This document shows, piece by piece, positions 38,987 through 49,101 of a DNA stretch of 64,000 nucleotides; the stretch's first letter is position 1, and every line of letters begins with the position of its first letter. This DNA is from Spirodela intermedia (Eukaryota; Streptophyta; Magnoliopsida; Alismatales; Araceae). The notes under the pieces are model-generated. The model did not search any database. It worked only from the letters and a program-made list of their open reading frames with translations, and was not told the origin of the DNA. The DNA lies in assembly GCA_902729315.2 (NCBI GenBank), contig LR746272.1, forward strand, positions 7,900,827 through 7,964,826, read 5' to 3'. The position numbers and the translations under genes were made by a program.

Positions 38987-39084
38987 TCTCGGCAACCCTC
39001 TCCCTCTTCCTCTCGCTCTGTACCGAAGGAGAGACAAAGCCTGCGAGGAGGGGGAAGCAGGGGAAGCCAAGGCAGAGCATCGGC

Positions 39085-40146
39085 CCTTCTCCTCTCCTCC
39101 ACCCGGCCTTAGCATCTTGAGTGGGGCCCACGCTAAAAGGCCAGAACCACTCATTCATCCTCTTGGCTGAGAATGACCTTAGCACACCCATCCACCGCCC
39201 ACCGCCCTAGTGGAGAGGAATAACCGAAACGAGGGATGAAGATGAAGACGAAGGTGGAGGTCGTCCCCGCGGCGACGAGGGCGACGGAGGAGAGTGTTCC
39301 TTCGTGTGGGATGATCAGTCGCAGCTGTAGTATCACTCCAGGCCTTAGCATCGGGCATTCTCCTTTCCACCGGGCCTTAGCATCTCGAGTGGGGTCCACC
39401 AGAAAGGGCCAGCACCACTCATTCATCCTCTTGGCTGAGAATGACCTTATCACCCCCATCCACCGCTCACCGCCCTAGTGGAGAGGAATGACCGAAACGA
39501 GGGATGAAGATGAAGACGAAGGTGGAGGTCGTCCCCGCGGCGACGAGGGCGACGGAGGAGAGTGTTCCTTCGTGTGGGATGATCAGTCGCAGCTGGAGTA
39601 TCACTCCAGGCCTTAGCATCGGGCATTCTCCTTTCCACCGGGCCTTAGCATCTCGAGTGGGGTCCACCAGAAAGGGCCAACACCACTCATTCAGCCTCTT
39701 GGCTGAGAATGACCTTATCACCCCCATCCACCGCTCACCGCCCTAGTGGAGAGGAATAACCGAAACGAGGGATGAAGATGAAGACGAAGGTGGAGGTCGT
39801 CCCCGCGGCGACGAGGGCGACGGAGGAGAGTGTTCCTTCGTGTGGGATGATCAGTCGCAGCTGGAGTATCACTCCAGGCCTTAGCATCGGGCATTCTCCT
39901 TTCCACCGGGCCTTAGCATCTCGAGTGGGGTCCACCAGAAAGGGCCAACACCATTCATTCATTCTCTTGGCTGAGAATGACCTTGTCGACCCCATCTACC
40001 GCCCACCGTCCTAGAAGAGAGGAAATGGCGGGAACGAGGGATGACGATGAAGACGAAGGCGGAGGTCGTCCCCGCGGCGACGAGGGCGACGGAGGAGAGT
40101 GTTCCTTCGTGTGGGATGATCAGTCGCAGCTGTACTATCACTCCAG
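39085..40146. repeat. 268-bp tandem array of OCRE/G-patch promoter plus first exon
   Basis: About four copies: a first from ~39085, then units starting with gcattctcctttccaccggg-like sequence at 39355, 39623 and 39891 (periods exactly 268). Each contains the same upstream box (gtgggg.ccac...aggcc.acaccactcattcat) and the whole first coding segment (gacgaagg.ggaggtcgtcc to cagctg.a.tatcactccagg). Only the last copy has the start codon (ggaaATGGCG against ggaataaccg in the others) and the splice donor region (GCGAGTAG against CCTTAGCATC). Copy 1 has TAG, and copies 2 and 3 have GAG, where the gene has a Tyr codon. Copies 2 and 3 are almost identical, so the expansion is young. The first copy reaches the 5' region of raffinose synthase. 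Confidence 0.93.
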
Positions 40147-43100
40147 GCGAGTAGATCCATGGCAGCATGTTTGGTTTCCTCTGTTCGGTTGCTCTAAGGG
40201 TTTCCATGGAGCCTAGCTCAGGCGGCGATGTCCGTCTCAATTCGTTGATCCATTAGAGGAAAGAGAGGTCCCAGTCATGATAATTCGATCGTCTTCGGTG
40301 TTTCACCTCTTTTTTTTTTCTTCATCTCATTAACAAGCCTTCTGGATCTGTCTTTTATTGAGTGGTTCATTTGGGCTGAAACTTCGAAGCTCTATCTGCC
40401 GCAGTAGTGGATTTTATCATGACCCCAGCGCCGGGTGGTACTATAGCACCAAGGATGGCCGCTATTACAGATTTGAGGATGGTCATTATGTTGCATGGGA
40501 CTCTGATGAGGTATTTACTGTACCTGTGCCGTTGAATGTGACTTTTCTGATTTTCAACGGACGTCCAGAGATCATTCGTGGGACTGATGAACAGTCTGCT
40601 GACTCATTGTTAGAAAAATGAGAACCCTCAGCAATCAACTTGTAACGCCTTTGAGGATGCAAGTCAAGACCATTCAGGCATGTAATGCCATACTCATAAT
40701 CTCTGAATTTTCGCTGTTTTCCTCGTTTTTCTTTTTAACTGGTCTCATGCATCCCTGAGCTAAAGAAATAATTTATGAGGAATGTGAAGTCAACCACCTG
40801 AGTAACAATGCATGAGATGATAACATCAGACCGCTCCATGGTCAATTAACAGGTTTCCTTAAACAGGGAGTGCTCCGGTCTCTGTCGATGAGGGAACTGA
40901 GAACCCACCTCCACCTTCGGAATGGTATCTCCACATCCGGTTGTTGCATCTCTCTTCCTTGTTTTCCTTCCATGTGTTTCTCATAGATTGGCTGAACAAT
41001 TACCTTCAGGCTAGAAGAGACGCTCATTAACCTTTATTTAAGTTGTTATTCCAATGAGCTAGCCAACGCTAGATGCTCTTCAACTTATGAGACTGATGGT
41101 AAGACTCCATATATTCATTGATTTGCTGTTAAATGATTATATTTTTTCAGTCGTTGAGAATAGATCTGTGTGATGGAGCATTCAGATTAAACAGTCCCAT
41201 ATACTGATTGCAGTTTCATGAATTATCTTCAGCTGATACGTATGAGGAGCATCACAATGAAGAAACGTTTGATGTAGAAAATGCCATGAATATTGTGGAA
41301 GAAGCGGTAGAAGAGGCAGAATCAAGTGGCAGACCCTTTGAAGAAGGTGATGCCTCACACTAATCCTGCAACTTCCTTGGTTTCATTTTATGCTATTCCT
41401 TGAGAAGGGTGGTGTCTAATCTGGTGTTTTCCTTGCCATTTCCATACCTTATAGTTAGGGGTTGTTATGATCTTAGGAGATTATTCTGATGCAGATACTT
41501 CAAGATGCGAAGAAAATTGGCTTGCTCAGTATGGTCAAGTTGTTAAACCAGAGGATGAGGCTGCATTGGCTTTCCCTGTTGTTGACCTATGGGAGTGGAG
41601 ATTGGTCGAAGAAATTGGCAAGGGGAGAAAGAAAGTTATGAGGCTTGCTGGAAGATTGGCTAAACGCTCAGTGAAGGTTCACCCTTCCGTGTCTGCTGGT
41701 GGTGGCTTTCTGAAAACTGCTCGCATTTGTGAAGTCTACCTTGATCTGGTACAAGTTGAGACTGGTATCTCCTCTATTCGAGCAGCATTTCTTTTGTGTA
41801 GTCTAGTTACTTGATAATTTAAGTGACTGACTCTCTGTTCCCTTTTTTTAACAAAAAGAAAATAATAAAAAAAAATTAACGTTTTGAAATTCCCCTCCTT
41901 ACATGCTTCTCACTTTTAGGCTAGAATTTGTGGGCTTAACGTTGAAGCGTTTGAGTGATTGGTGACACAAGGATAAACCTGTAAGAATATAGCTTAGTAC
42001 TGGTAAAGGAGTTGTCAGGACATCTAAATAGCTTCCTTCCAAGGCTGAAAAATTGCTGGTTGAGCATCCTTGACTTTTACTTATATCACGAGAAGTTTTC
42101 TGGAGATAGACAATATGTGATAGTTACTGTGAGCAGGAAGTCCATTGGAGAAAGGAAAAGTTTGGGGCATGTGACAGTGAATTTGGGTGAGGCTGTTGAG
42201 GGAGGATGAATGCTTGTCCGTGTTTTGCGAGAGGGCTTGGAAATAGTTTACAGGTCAAGGTCAGTTCTCTCTGTGGTGTCATAACAGGCGAAAAGAAATT
42301 TAGATGAATCTGACTGTCGAGTGTGGGAGAAGAGTTTAGTTTTTGGAGGGGTAATAACGATTGAGAAATTCCAAACTAGATTTCCTGATGAATCTCACTG
42401 AAGAACTGAATCTGATTGAGGGCATTATAATACATAAAAGCGAAAAAAGGTATTCTTCCCAGGTCTTTCCAAAGGTTATAAATGTTTTTAGATTCAAATG
42501 TCATAGGTTTGATCCCCGTTAAAGTTAAATAATTTATGTGATTGGCAAACGAAAACATAATCCAAAAGAGGGACACCATGAAGAACTCTTAGCTGCGCGC
42601 AGCAAGGACTTGAGTATACCGCTGTTGGAGAGTGAAGGCGACTCTGGCCACATAAAGACACATATGCTTGGATCCAGCTGAGAAATAGTCTGTGAAATTT
42701 CTCAAGCATGAATTTATGTGATCTCAGTGTCTCATGAGTGTGTAGTTAAAGGATAGGAAGCCCAAAGTGGAGAGATTGTATGCAAATTGATGAAGACCAG
42801 ATAAATCAGTAGTGGTGCATGTGGTAAATCTATCTGTTCATTGATTTTCTATATCTCATGGAACTGCGCATTAAGTGCAATCTTTCTATATCTCTTAATA
42901 GAAGAACTTGTACCACCATGTTTAGAATGGCACCTATGAGTAAATATTGAAGAGAAACTAGGCCGATCAATAATCAATGTCATCTGTTAGTTCATTCTTC
43001 CAAGGGATAAATGAATCTTGTTCTAAACAGTATATGTTACTTTGTTTTCCATACATGCATTTCAGGGAAAATATATAGATTGAGGAGTCCAAGTGCAGAA

Positions 43101-44538
43101 TACTTGTCATCTTTATCAACTTATGACTCTTCTGATCCCACAAAAGATTGGTGCTTCCCAAGACTGAATATTGAATCCCTTTCGTTGCGTACTGCCACGG
43201 GAACTGGTCCAGTTGAATCGTCAAATTCAATCAGGCACAAGGATTCATCGAGTACTTCACTCCAACCTGACTCCACTTTTTCCAAGGTGGCTTCTGCTTG
43301 TAGAATTCCTGTTCCGAGGCCTTTCATTTGCATGTTCTGCAGTTTCTGGGCTCGCATAGAAGTTAAATATTGCCTTTTTGTACTTCGTTGTAGATTGGAA
43401 TTGATCTTTGGGATTCTAACGAACATTAGGAAAGCTTTTCTTCTTGACATTAGGTTCAGGTTTGGAATAAAGCAAGACAATATCTGGACCATTTATCTAA
43501 GATATAATGCTTATCAGGGTTGGATCAAATTATTGCAATTCGATCTTATGTGATGCATGCCAGACGGTTAATCTAACATAATTTTCTATCTTATTTTTTA
43601 TTTCTTTTATTCTTAGAATAATCGTCAGAAATATCGGGACAGAGCTGCCGAGAGAAGAGCACTGCATGGTAGCGCTGGCATTGGGATCAAGCAAAATAAT
43701 TTTCTCGACGATGCTGTCGACGAAGGGGACATGTTTTCTGAATCATCTCGTGCAGAAGAATCTGGACCGGAGGGCACCAACCCTTTTGGAGGGCATAGCT
43801 ATGGAAGGCGGGTTTTGGAGAGCATGGGCTGGAAAGAGGTATGCTACCCGCTAGATATCTTTGTGACTCACTGAATCCATTTTCCTTGACTGCCTCCTGT
43901 TTAGAAGCATAGGGCCTCATCAGACGACCACTGTGCCATGCTCACCTATAGAAATTTGCCCATTCCCATGGGTTTCAGTAGTCCAGGAACTACATGCACT
44001 GCCCATTCCCTTGAGTCGGGGGATGGAATGAATTCCTTCTGTAGAGAAAACTGTTCAATCAGCATTGCCTATCATATCCAGGAGTAGCTAGTTATAAAGG
44101 GTAATTTGCATTGTACTTTACAATTACAGTGCGGCCGTTCATGGCTATTAAAACACAGAAATTTAGATGATTTATGTATCTTTTTTTTAATATTTTTAGT
44201 TATTTTTTTCTTTTGTGTGTGTGTGATGATTACCGTTTGAGACGTTTTATTCGCTTCATGTTGATTTTACTACATATTTAGGAAAATAATTGAAGCAAGT
44301 ATGTCCACCTACTAAACTATTCTCCCCAAAGCTAGATCCCTCTCAATTCGTGCATAGATGGTGGCATTGCTCATTATTTTTAAGGCATTGGCGCGTTGAC
44401 TTCTGGCATTGGTTCCTAATGTGCGACCAGGGTGAGGCCATCGGGAGAACGAACAAGGGTCTGCTGCAACCGCTCCAGGTCGCTGGAAACAAGGGCACTG
44501 CGGGCTTGGGTTGGAGGACCGAAAGAGTAGTTCAGTAA
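40025..44538 (+). CDS. OCRE-domain and G-patch protein (D111/G-patch family, AGGF1-like)
   Basis: Ten coding exons give 457 aa: 40025-40146, 40405-40510, 40614-40677, 40867-40924, 41010-41098, 41233-41346, 41495-41764, 43066-43286, 43617-43838, 44431-44538. All phases agree. Introns 1 and 3 appear to use GC donors (AG|GCGAGT and AG|GCATGT). The N-terminus is acidic, followed by an OCRE (octamer repeat) domain: FVWDDQSQLYYHS-SSGFYHDPSAGWYY and GRYYRFEDGHYVAW. The middle has PPPPSEWLEETLINLYL and a long acidic, low-complexity segment. A conserved block WEWRLVEEIGKGRKKVMRLAGRL leads to KIYRLRSPSAEYL. The C-terminus has YRDRAAERRALHG and a G-patch: GRRVLESMGWKE then GEAIGRTNKG and AGLGW. OCRE and G-patch proteins act with spliceosomal components and DEAH helicases; a role in RNA processing is inferred. 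Exon 3 is the least certain exon. The promoter lies in the 268-bp array. Confidence 0.9.
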
Positions 44539-44883
44539 TCATGCTCTCTTTTCTTGGTGAGGCGAAGGCTCTGGCCCCCAAAGGTTAAGAGAGAGAATTA
44601 TATCTGCCCATGCCCCCGTTTGTTTGCCGCAGGGTTATAAATGAAACCATAAGCGTGGGAACCCAAATGATTCTGCCCCTCGTCCGATGTATCTCGCTGC
44701 TTTTCTGGTTGTTGGGCGATGTTCGATTGCTCCTTCGTGCTTGTTTCTGGTTTGGCGTTGAAATCTGGCGGCCTTCCTGGACAGCGCATGTGTAGAAATT
44801 CCAGGGCGAATAGGCGTAGGCCCTTGAAGCTGAAGACTTTGCTTTTACCCTTTGTTGTTCTCGAAGGATAGCTTTTCAAGAGG

Positions 44884-44929
<46 letters not shown>

Positions 44930-45560
44930 AGCACGATCATGCTTTGGGCGGTCATCTCCCCACTTGACGGCGGAGTTTTCTCCGGTGGGAAGATTGGGCT
45001 TGTCTATCTGCCTGCCCTCTCACCCAGCCCTCTCTCTCTCTTTCATGCAGGAACAAGGAGTGAAAATCGGTGTCAACCCAGTGCCACCACGGACAGGATG
45101 GGAGAGGCTGATGATGGTAAGGCATCATGAAGAGTTCATTCATGGAAAGACTATTCATCACATTGGTGCAGCCTTTTTTCTCATCTATGGATGGCAAAAG
45201 CTGCGGTGAGGGGAAAGAAAGGTTCACGATTCAAATCCAATTATGAAATATCAACTCCGACCCAGATATGGCAAATTTACCAGTCTAAACAACCATTTAT
45301 CGGATGCGTAAATATCCACCCTCCACTTAGATAATTTCCTAGAACAAGAAACTAAATCTCACTTTCTGACTCTTTGGGGCAGATTCGATGTCTCGTCCTC
45401 ACTCGAAACGCTTTAGATGGACCGCTCTGAACAAAGGTGTGGAATATCGTCATGACTTAGATTTTATTATTTATAACCCAGCGAATGCATAAGTTCATTC
45501 TTTTATGAGAAGTTCCTCGCGTCTGCAGCATCAACAGATGAAAATGCGATCGAAGACGAC
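44539..45560. other. 3' flank of OCRE/G-patch gene with CT tract
   Basis: A perfect (CT)20 run spans 44886-44926. The small open frames around it are low-complexity. No gene is recognised. Confidence 0.55.
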
Positions 45561-45566
45561 TGCATT

Positions 45567-45853
45567 AATTTATGGGCAGTCGTACTGGAATAAGATGATA
45601 AAAATAGCATGTAAACCAAGAACATGGCGCTTTTGAAGGATCGTGAGACTCGGACAAGATGAGTGAGCCGGGGATCCACGGAAGTCAACGAGTTGCTTCA
45701 TGAATTTATGGGTAGTCATACTGAAAAAAGATGATAACAAAAGCATGGAAACCAAGAACATGACGCTTCTGGAAAGCTATTTGGAAGGATCGTGAGACTC
45801 GGACAAGATGAGGGAGCCGGGGATCAACGGAAGTCAACGAGTTGCTTCATGCA
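45567..45853. repeat. ~136-bp tandem duplication
   Basis: Copy 1 at 45567-45702 and copy 2 at 45703-45853 share aatttatggg.agtc.tactg, ccaagaacatg.cgctt and the near-identical run from ggaaggatcgtgagactcgg to caacgagttgcttcatg. Copy 2 carries an extra ~14 bp (ggaaagctattt). The ends contain agtcaacg, a reverse W-box core. Confidence 0.9.
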
Positions 45854-48113
45854 CGCGTACTCTACTATCAGATCATACGACTGTTCTGAAATGGGATCGG
45901 ATCACCGCTAGAAGGGAGAGACGAGGAGCAGACGTGCGTGAGTAGTACTCGAATATTGCGTCTTATTAACCCAGCGGCATACTTATCATGACCGTGATAT
46001 TCTGCATGAACAGAGAGAGCTTACTTGGGTCGGAACCGAGATGGGCAGTGTCTCCCAGCTCGCCCACTGGCTGGATTGGAGCTGGGAATGGGATGAGAAA
46101 ACGAATGAAGAGGGAATCACTATACGATCTCTGTAAAACACCTTGCAACGAAGTATGCCAAAGATAAGCACGGATCATTGCGATGGGTATGTTAAGCTTG
46201 CGATCAAGAATGTCTGTACAATGCGTAACATAAGTTGAAAGGCTGTGATCGATGGTTAAGCTCAATGGCAGGCCATGAACACCTATAACTGATGAATCTG
46301 GGAGCTTAGTTTGGATGGGGATGAGAATCGGAACCGTCAATAATTGGCTGGAACTGTTCGAGCAGATGGACTGACTCTCCCGGAGGTTAAGACATCTGTG
46401 GTTGCCAGGCCAGCTGATAACCCTACGTCCCCTACCCATGGTGTCCTTAGTATCACCCACGGAGGAATCAAGGATTCAGAGGAACAATGGCGACGAAGTC
46501 AAGTGAGGTCCGCATCGCCATGTAAACTCGCATCATCGGATACTCGAGCTCGAAGCCTATATAGATTGACAGGACTACACGGAGTAGCCCTCCCGCTCCC
46601 TTTTTCCCGTGAGAGGGGCGAGGTGACCGGTCAACGGAGCTGCCGGCGGAAGAAACCAGAGCAAGGTGTAGATGGACAAGCAAGAAGAAGCATACAAGGG
46701 AAGACATCCGGGAATCATGATAGCTAGGAGGCCCCCCGTGGGTGCCAAAAAAGTCAAATCGTTGCTCTTAAAACCCGGGGGCGATCCCTTCACGACGACG
46801 GTCCCCTTTCTCCATCCTCCTCCTCCGCTGACGGCGCCAGTCCCGAGGGCTCGGCCTCAATCTCCCACTCCATAGCAGCCAACACATTAATCATGACTAC
46901 CACCGGGTGAATCCCTCACGTAAGGTAGATTTCGTGAAGAGTCTGTTTTCTGTAGATGAAACGACAGACATGAGGACAACCCGTGATCGGGGATCGGACC
47001 TACACCGTCCGCCTCCGCCTCCGCCGGGCGCCGCGTCTCGCGGATGGAGGCCTCTTTGAGTCGTATCCAACAGTGACCGACCGAGTCTTTTCTTTCATCC
47101 GAGATCATCTCACAGTCCAACAAACCAGTCAAAAAATAGATAAATAATCCCCAAGATTCTGCCTTTTTAAAACCATGGTCGTTTTTTGTCTAATCCTATG
47201 GTTAAAACGTATCAAAATCCAGAAACCCATCAAAGGGACTGGATCCAGTCATCCGATTCACCAATAAACGCACATTCAGATATGGGCCAAAGATAGAAAA
47301 TTCAACACCTGATGGAAAATATTTTAGTCGATGAAAATGACGAGTATCTAATGTAATCGTATATAGAAACATTATCAGATGGGCGTAGATCTCAAACTGA
47401 GAGTAGTTAACTCAATCAATGAGGATCAACAGCCCAAAGTTTAGCGGCGATATTCCATCCATTCGTGCGATAGTATACAAGTCCATTAAATCATACGCGT
47501 GGGGCCTCGGCTTAAAAAATGCCTCCATAGGAGTGGGCTCCCACCCCCGGGTAACTTCATCCCGTTGCCATGTTCACTTCTACCCCTACTCCGCTGAGTC
47601 GTTCGCAGTAGAAACGCGGCCCTCTGAGACGAAAACCATCAAGCATGGTGCATAACGTAGCGTATGAAACACGTAGGGGAGTCCTGGGGGAGATCCAGTC
47701 AGCTAAACCTGCTTCATCGTCTCTGCTGGTCTCCGGGATCCCCCGGTTTCTGCATGGATTGTGGCAGAAGTGAGTCTTCTCTGTTGTTTTCGGGGTTGAA
47801 GATCCGATCCTGGAGAAGATCCGGCTCCTATTAGCTCCAAGAGAGAGGGAGGAAGGAAGGGAGTGGGGGGGAGAGAGAGAGAGAGATATCCAGTTGTCTT
47901 CCTACTCGCCTCCAAAGGCTGTTCGGCGGAAGGGACGGCGTGGCCCTTCAAAAGGAGGAATATCATATAATACTGGCGAACCCAGTATAGAAAGCTTGTG
48001 TTTAAAATAGCTGGAGTGTCACACACTACCCCCCCTCCCCCAGCCATTATCAGTCCACCATCTCCATCGCCTGCATGTGCTGCCTCCACCTCTTTCCCTC
48101 GTGCCTAGATTCC

Positions 48114-48149
<36 letters not shown>

Positions 48150-48340
48150 TCTCCATCTCTTTCTCCCTTCTCTCTCTTTCTCTCCGGGCTAGTACAGTCC
48201 ATGGCTTCCAAAGTAGGGTAACCTATAAATCTCCATCGTCTCTGCTGCTGCATTTGAGTCGAGTGAACTTAGTGGAGAGCAGACACATGAACAGATAGGT
48301 AGACGGCGATAGAGGTAGGCGGCTGACGGCGGGGCTAGCT
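45854..48340. other. Spacer without supported gene
   Basis: A 164-codon minus-strand frame (45966-46460) and a 127-codon plus frame (46344-46727) resemble nothing I know. GA and CT tracts lie at 47870-47886 and 48118-48146. There is no sign of an RNA gene. Confidence 0.45.
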
Positions 48341-48348
48341 CGCGGCGT

Positions 48349-48467
48349 CACGTGGCGGCGAATCCCGGGCTTCCCTGGATTCTCTCTCTCCCTCTCTTAG
48401 ATCTCCTCCCCAACGTCCACGGGCCTACTTAACCGTACGTGTCACGTGCTGGGTTGCGCGCCACGTG
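48349..48467. promoter_or_regulatory. Three G-box/ABRE elements upstream of the receptor kinase
   Basis: CACGTG occurs at 48349-48354, 48443-48448 and 48462-48467, in ABRE-like contexts (gtcacgtggc, gtgtcacgtgc, gccacgtgg). They lie 630-750 bp before the receptor kinase ATG. G-boxes bind bZIP and bHLH factors; ABA or light control of the gene is inferred. Confidence 0.5.
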
Positions 48468-48693
48468 GAGAAATATTCCCGCGCTCTGGGGGCAGCGTCG
48501 TCCTGTCCCCCCCCCCCCTCTTCTCCTTCTTCTTCCTTCTTCTTCCTCACGGGTCACGGTTGGCGCTGGTGAGATGCAGAGATGAAAGCCTGGAGTAATC
48601 TGCGGGGGCCCTGCGGTACCTTTTCTCTTTCCTCCCCCTTCACCCCCGCTGCGCCGTTGAAAAGCGGCGCCCACAGAGGGTAGTTGTCGAGGT

Positions 48694-48729
<36 letters not shown>

Positions 48730-48927
48730 ACGGTGCACGTTGCCGGACGAGGAACTTCCTTCCAAGAGTCTGCACTCTCTGAGCAGTGGGTCCACCATCG
48801 CCGCCGCTTCTATATCATGTTAATCCCTCAATGCTGATGCCTCTCTCTCTCTCTCCCTCTCTAACATGAGCGTGACCTGGCTGGTCTTGGATCCGGAGTT
48901 TCAGGGTCTTGAGGTCACGCCCCGTCA

Positions 48928-48936
48928 GATTTATAA
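48928..48936 (+). promoter_or_regulatory. Probable TATA box of the receptor kinase gene
   Basis: The sequence agatttataaacat lies about 170 bp upstream of the ATG at 49102, leaving a plausible 5'-UTR of roughly 140 bp. A (CT)n tract lies at 48841-48862, just upstream. Confidence 0.5.
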
Positions 48937-49101
48937 ACATCTGTAAGCTGGGTATTTTAGAAACCCAGGTTCAGGAGCCCATGGGAGGATGATCTCTGTG
49001 CGTCACCGTCCTCTACCCCTCCCTCTCCCTGTCCCTCGCCCTCTATTCGATCCATATCCCAACAGTACGCCATCATCCTATCCGGTCTGAGTTCTGCAGA
49101 G

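Noticed and set aside
39236-40014. Repeated 80-codon plus-strand frames in the 268-bp array
   Set aside because: They are read in a different frame from the real first exon and exist only because the unit is repeated; the meaningful frame is the one matching the OCRE gene.
45966-46460. 164-codon minus-strand frame as a possible gene
   Set aside because: No recognisable motif, no splice partners and no promoter features; kept only as part of the spacer description.
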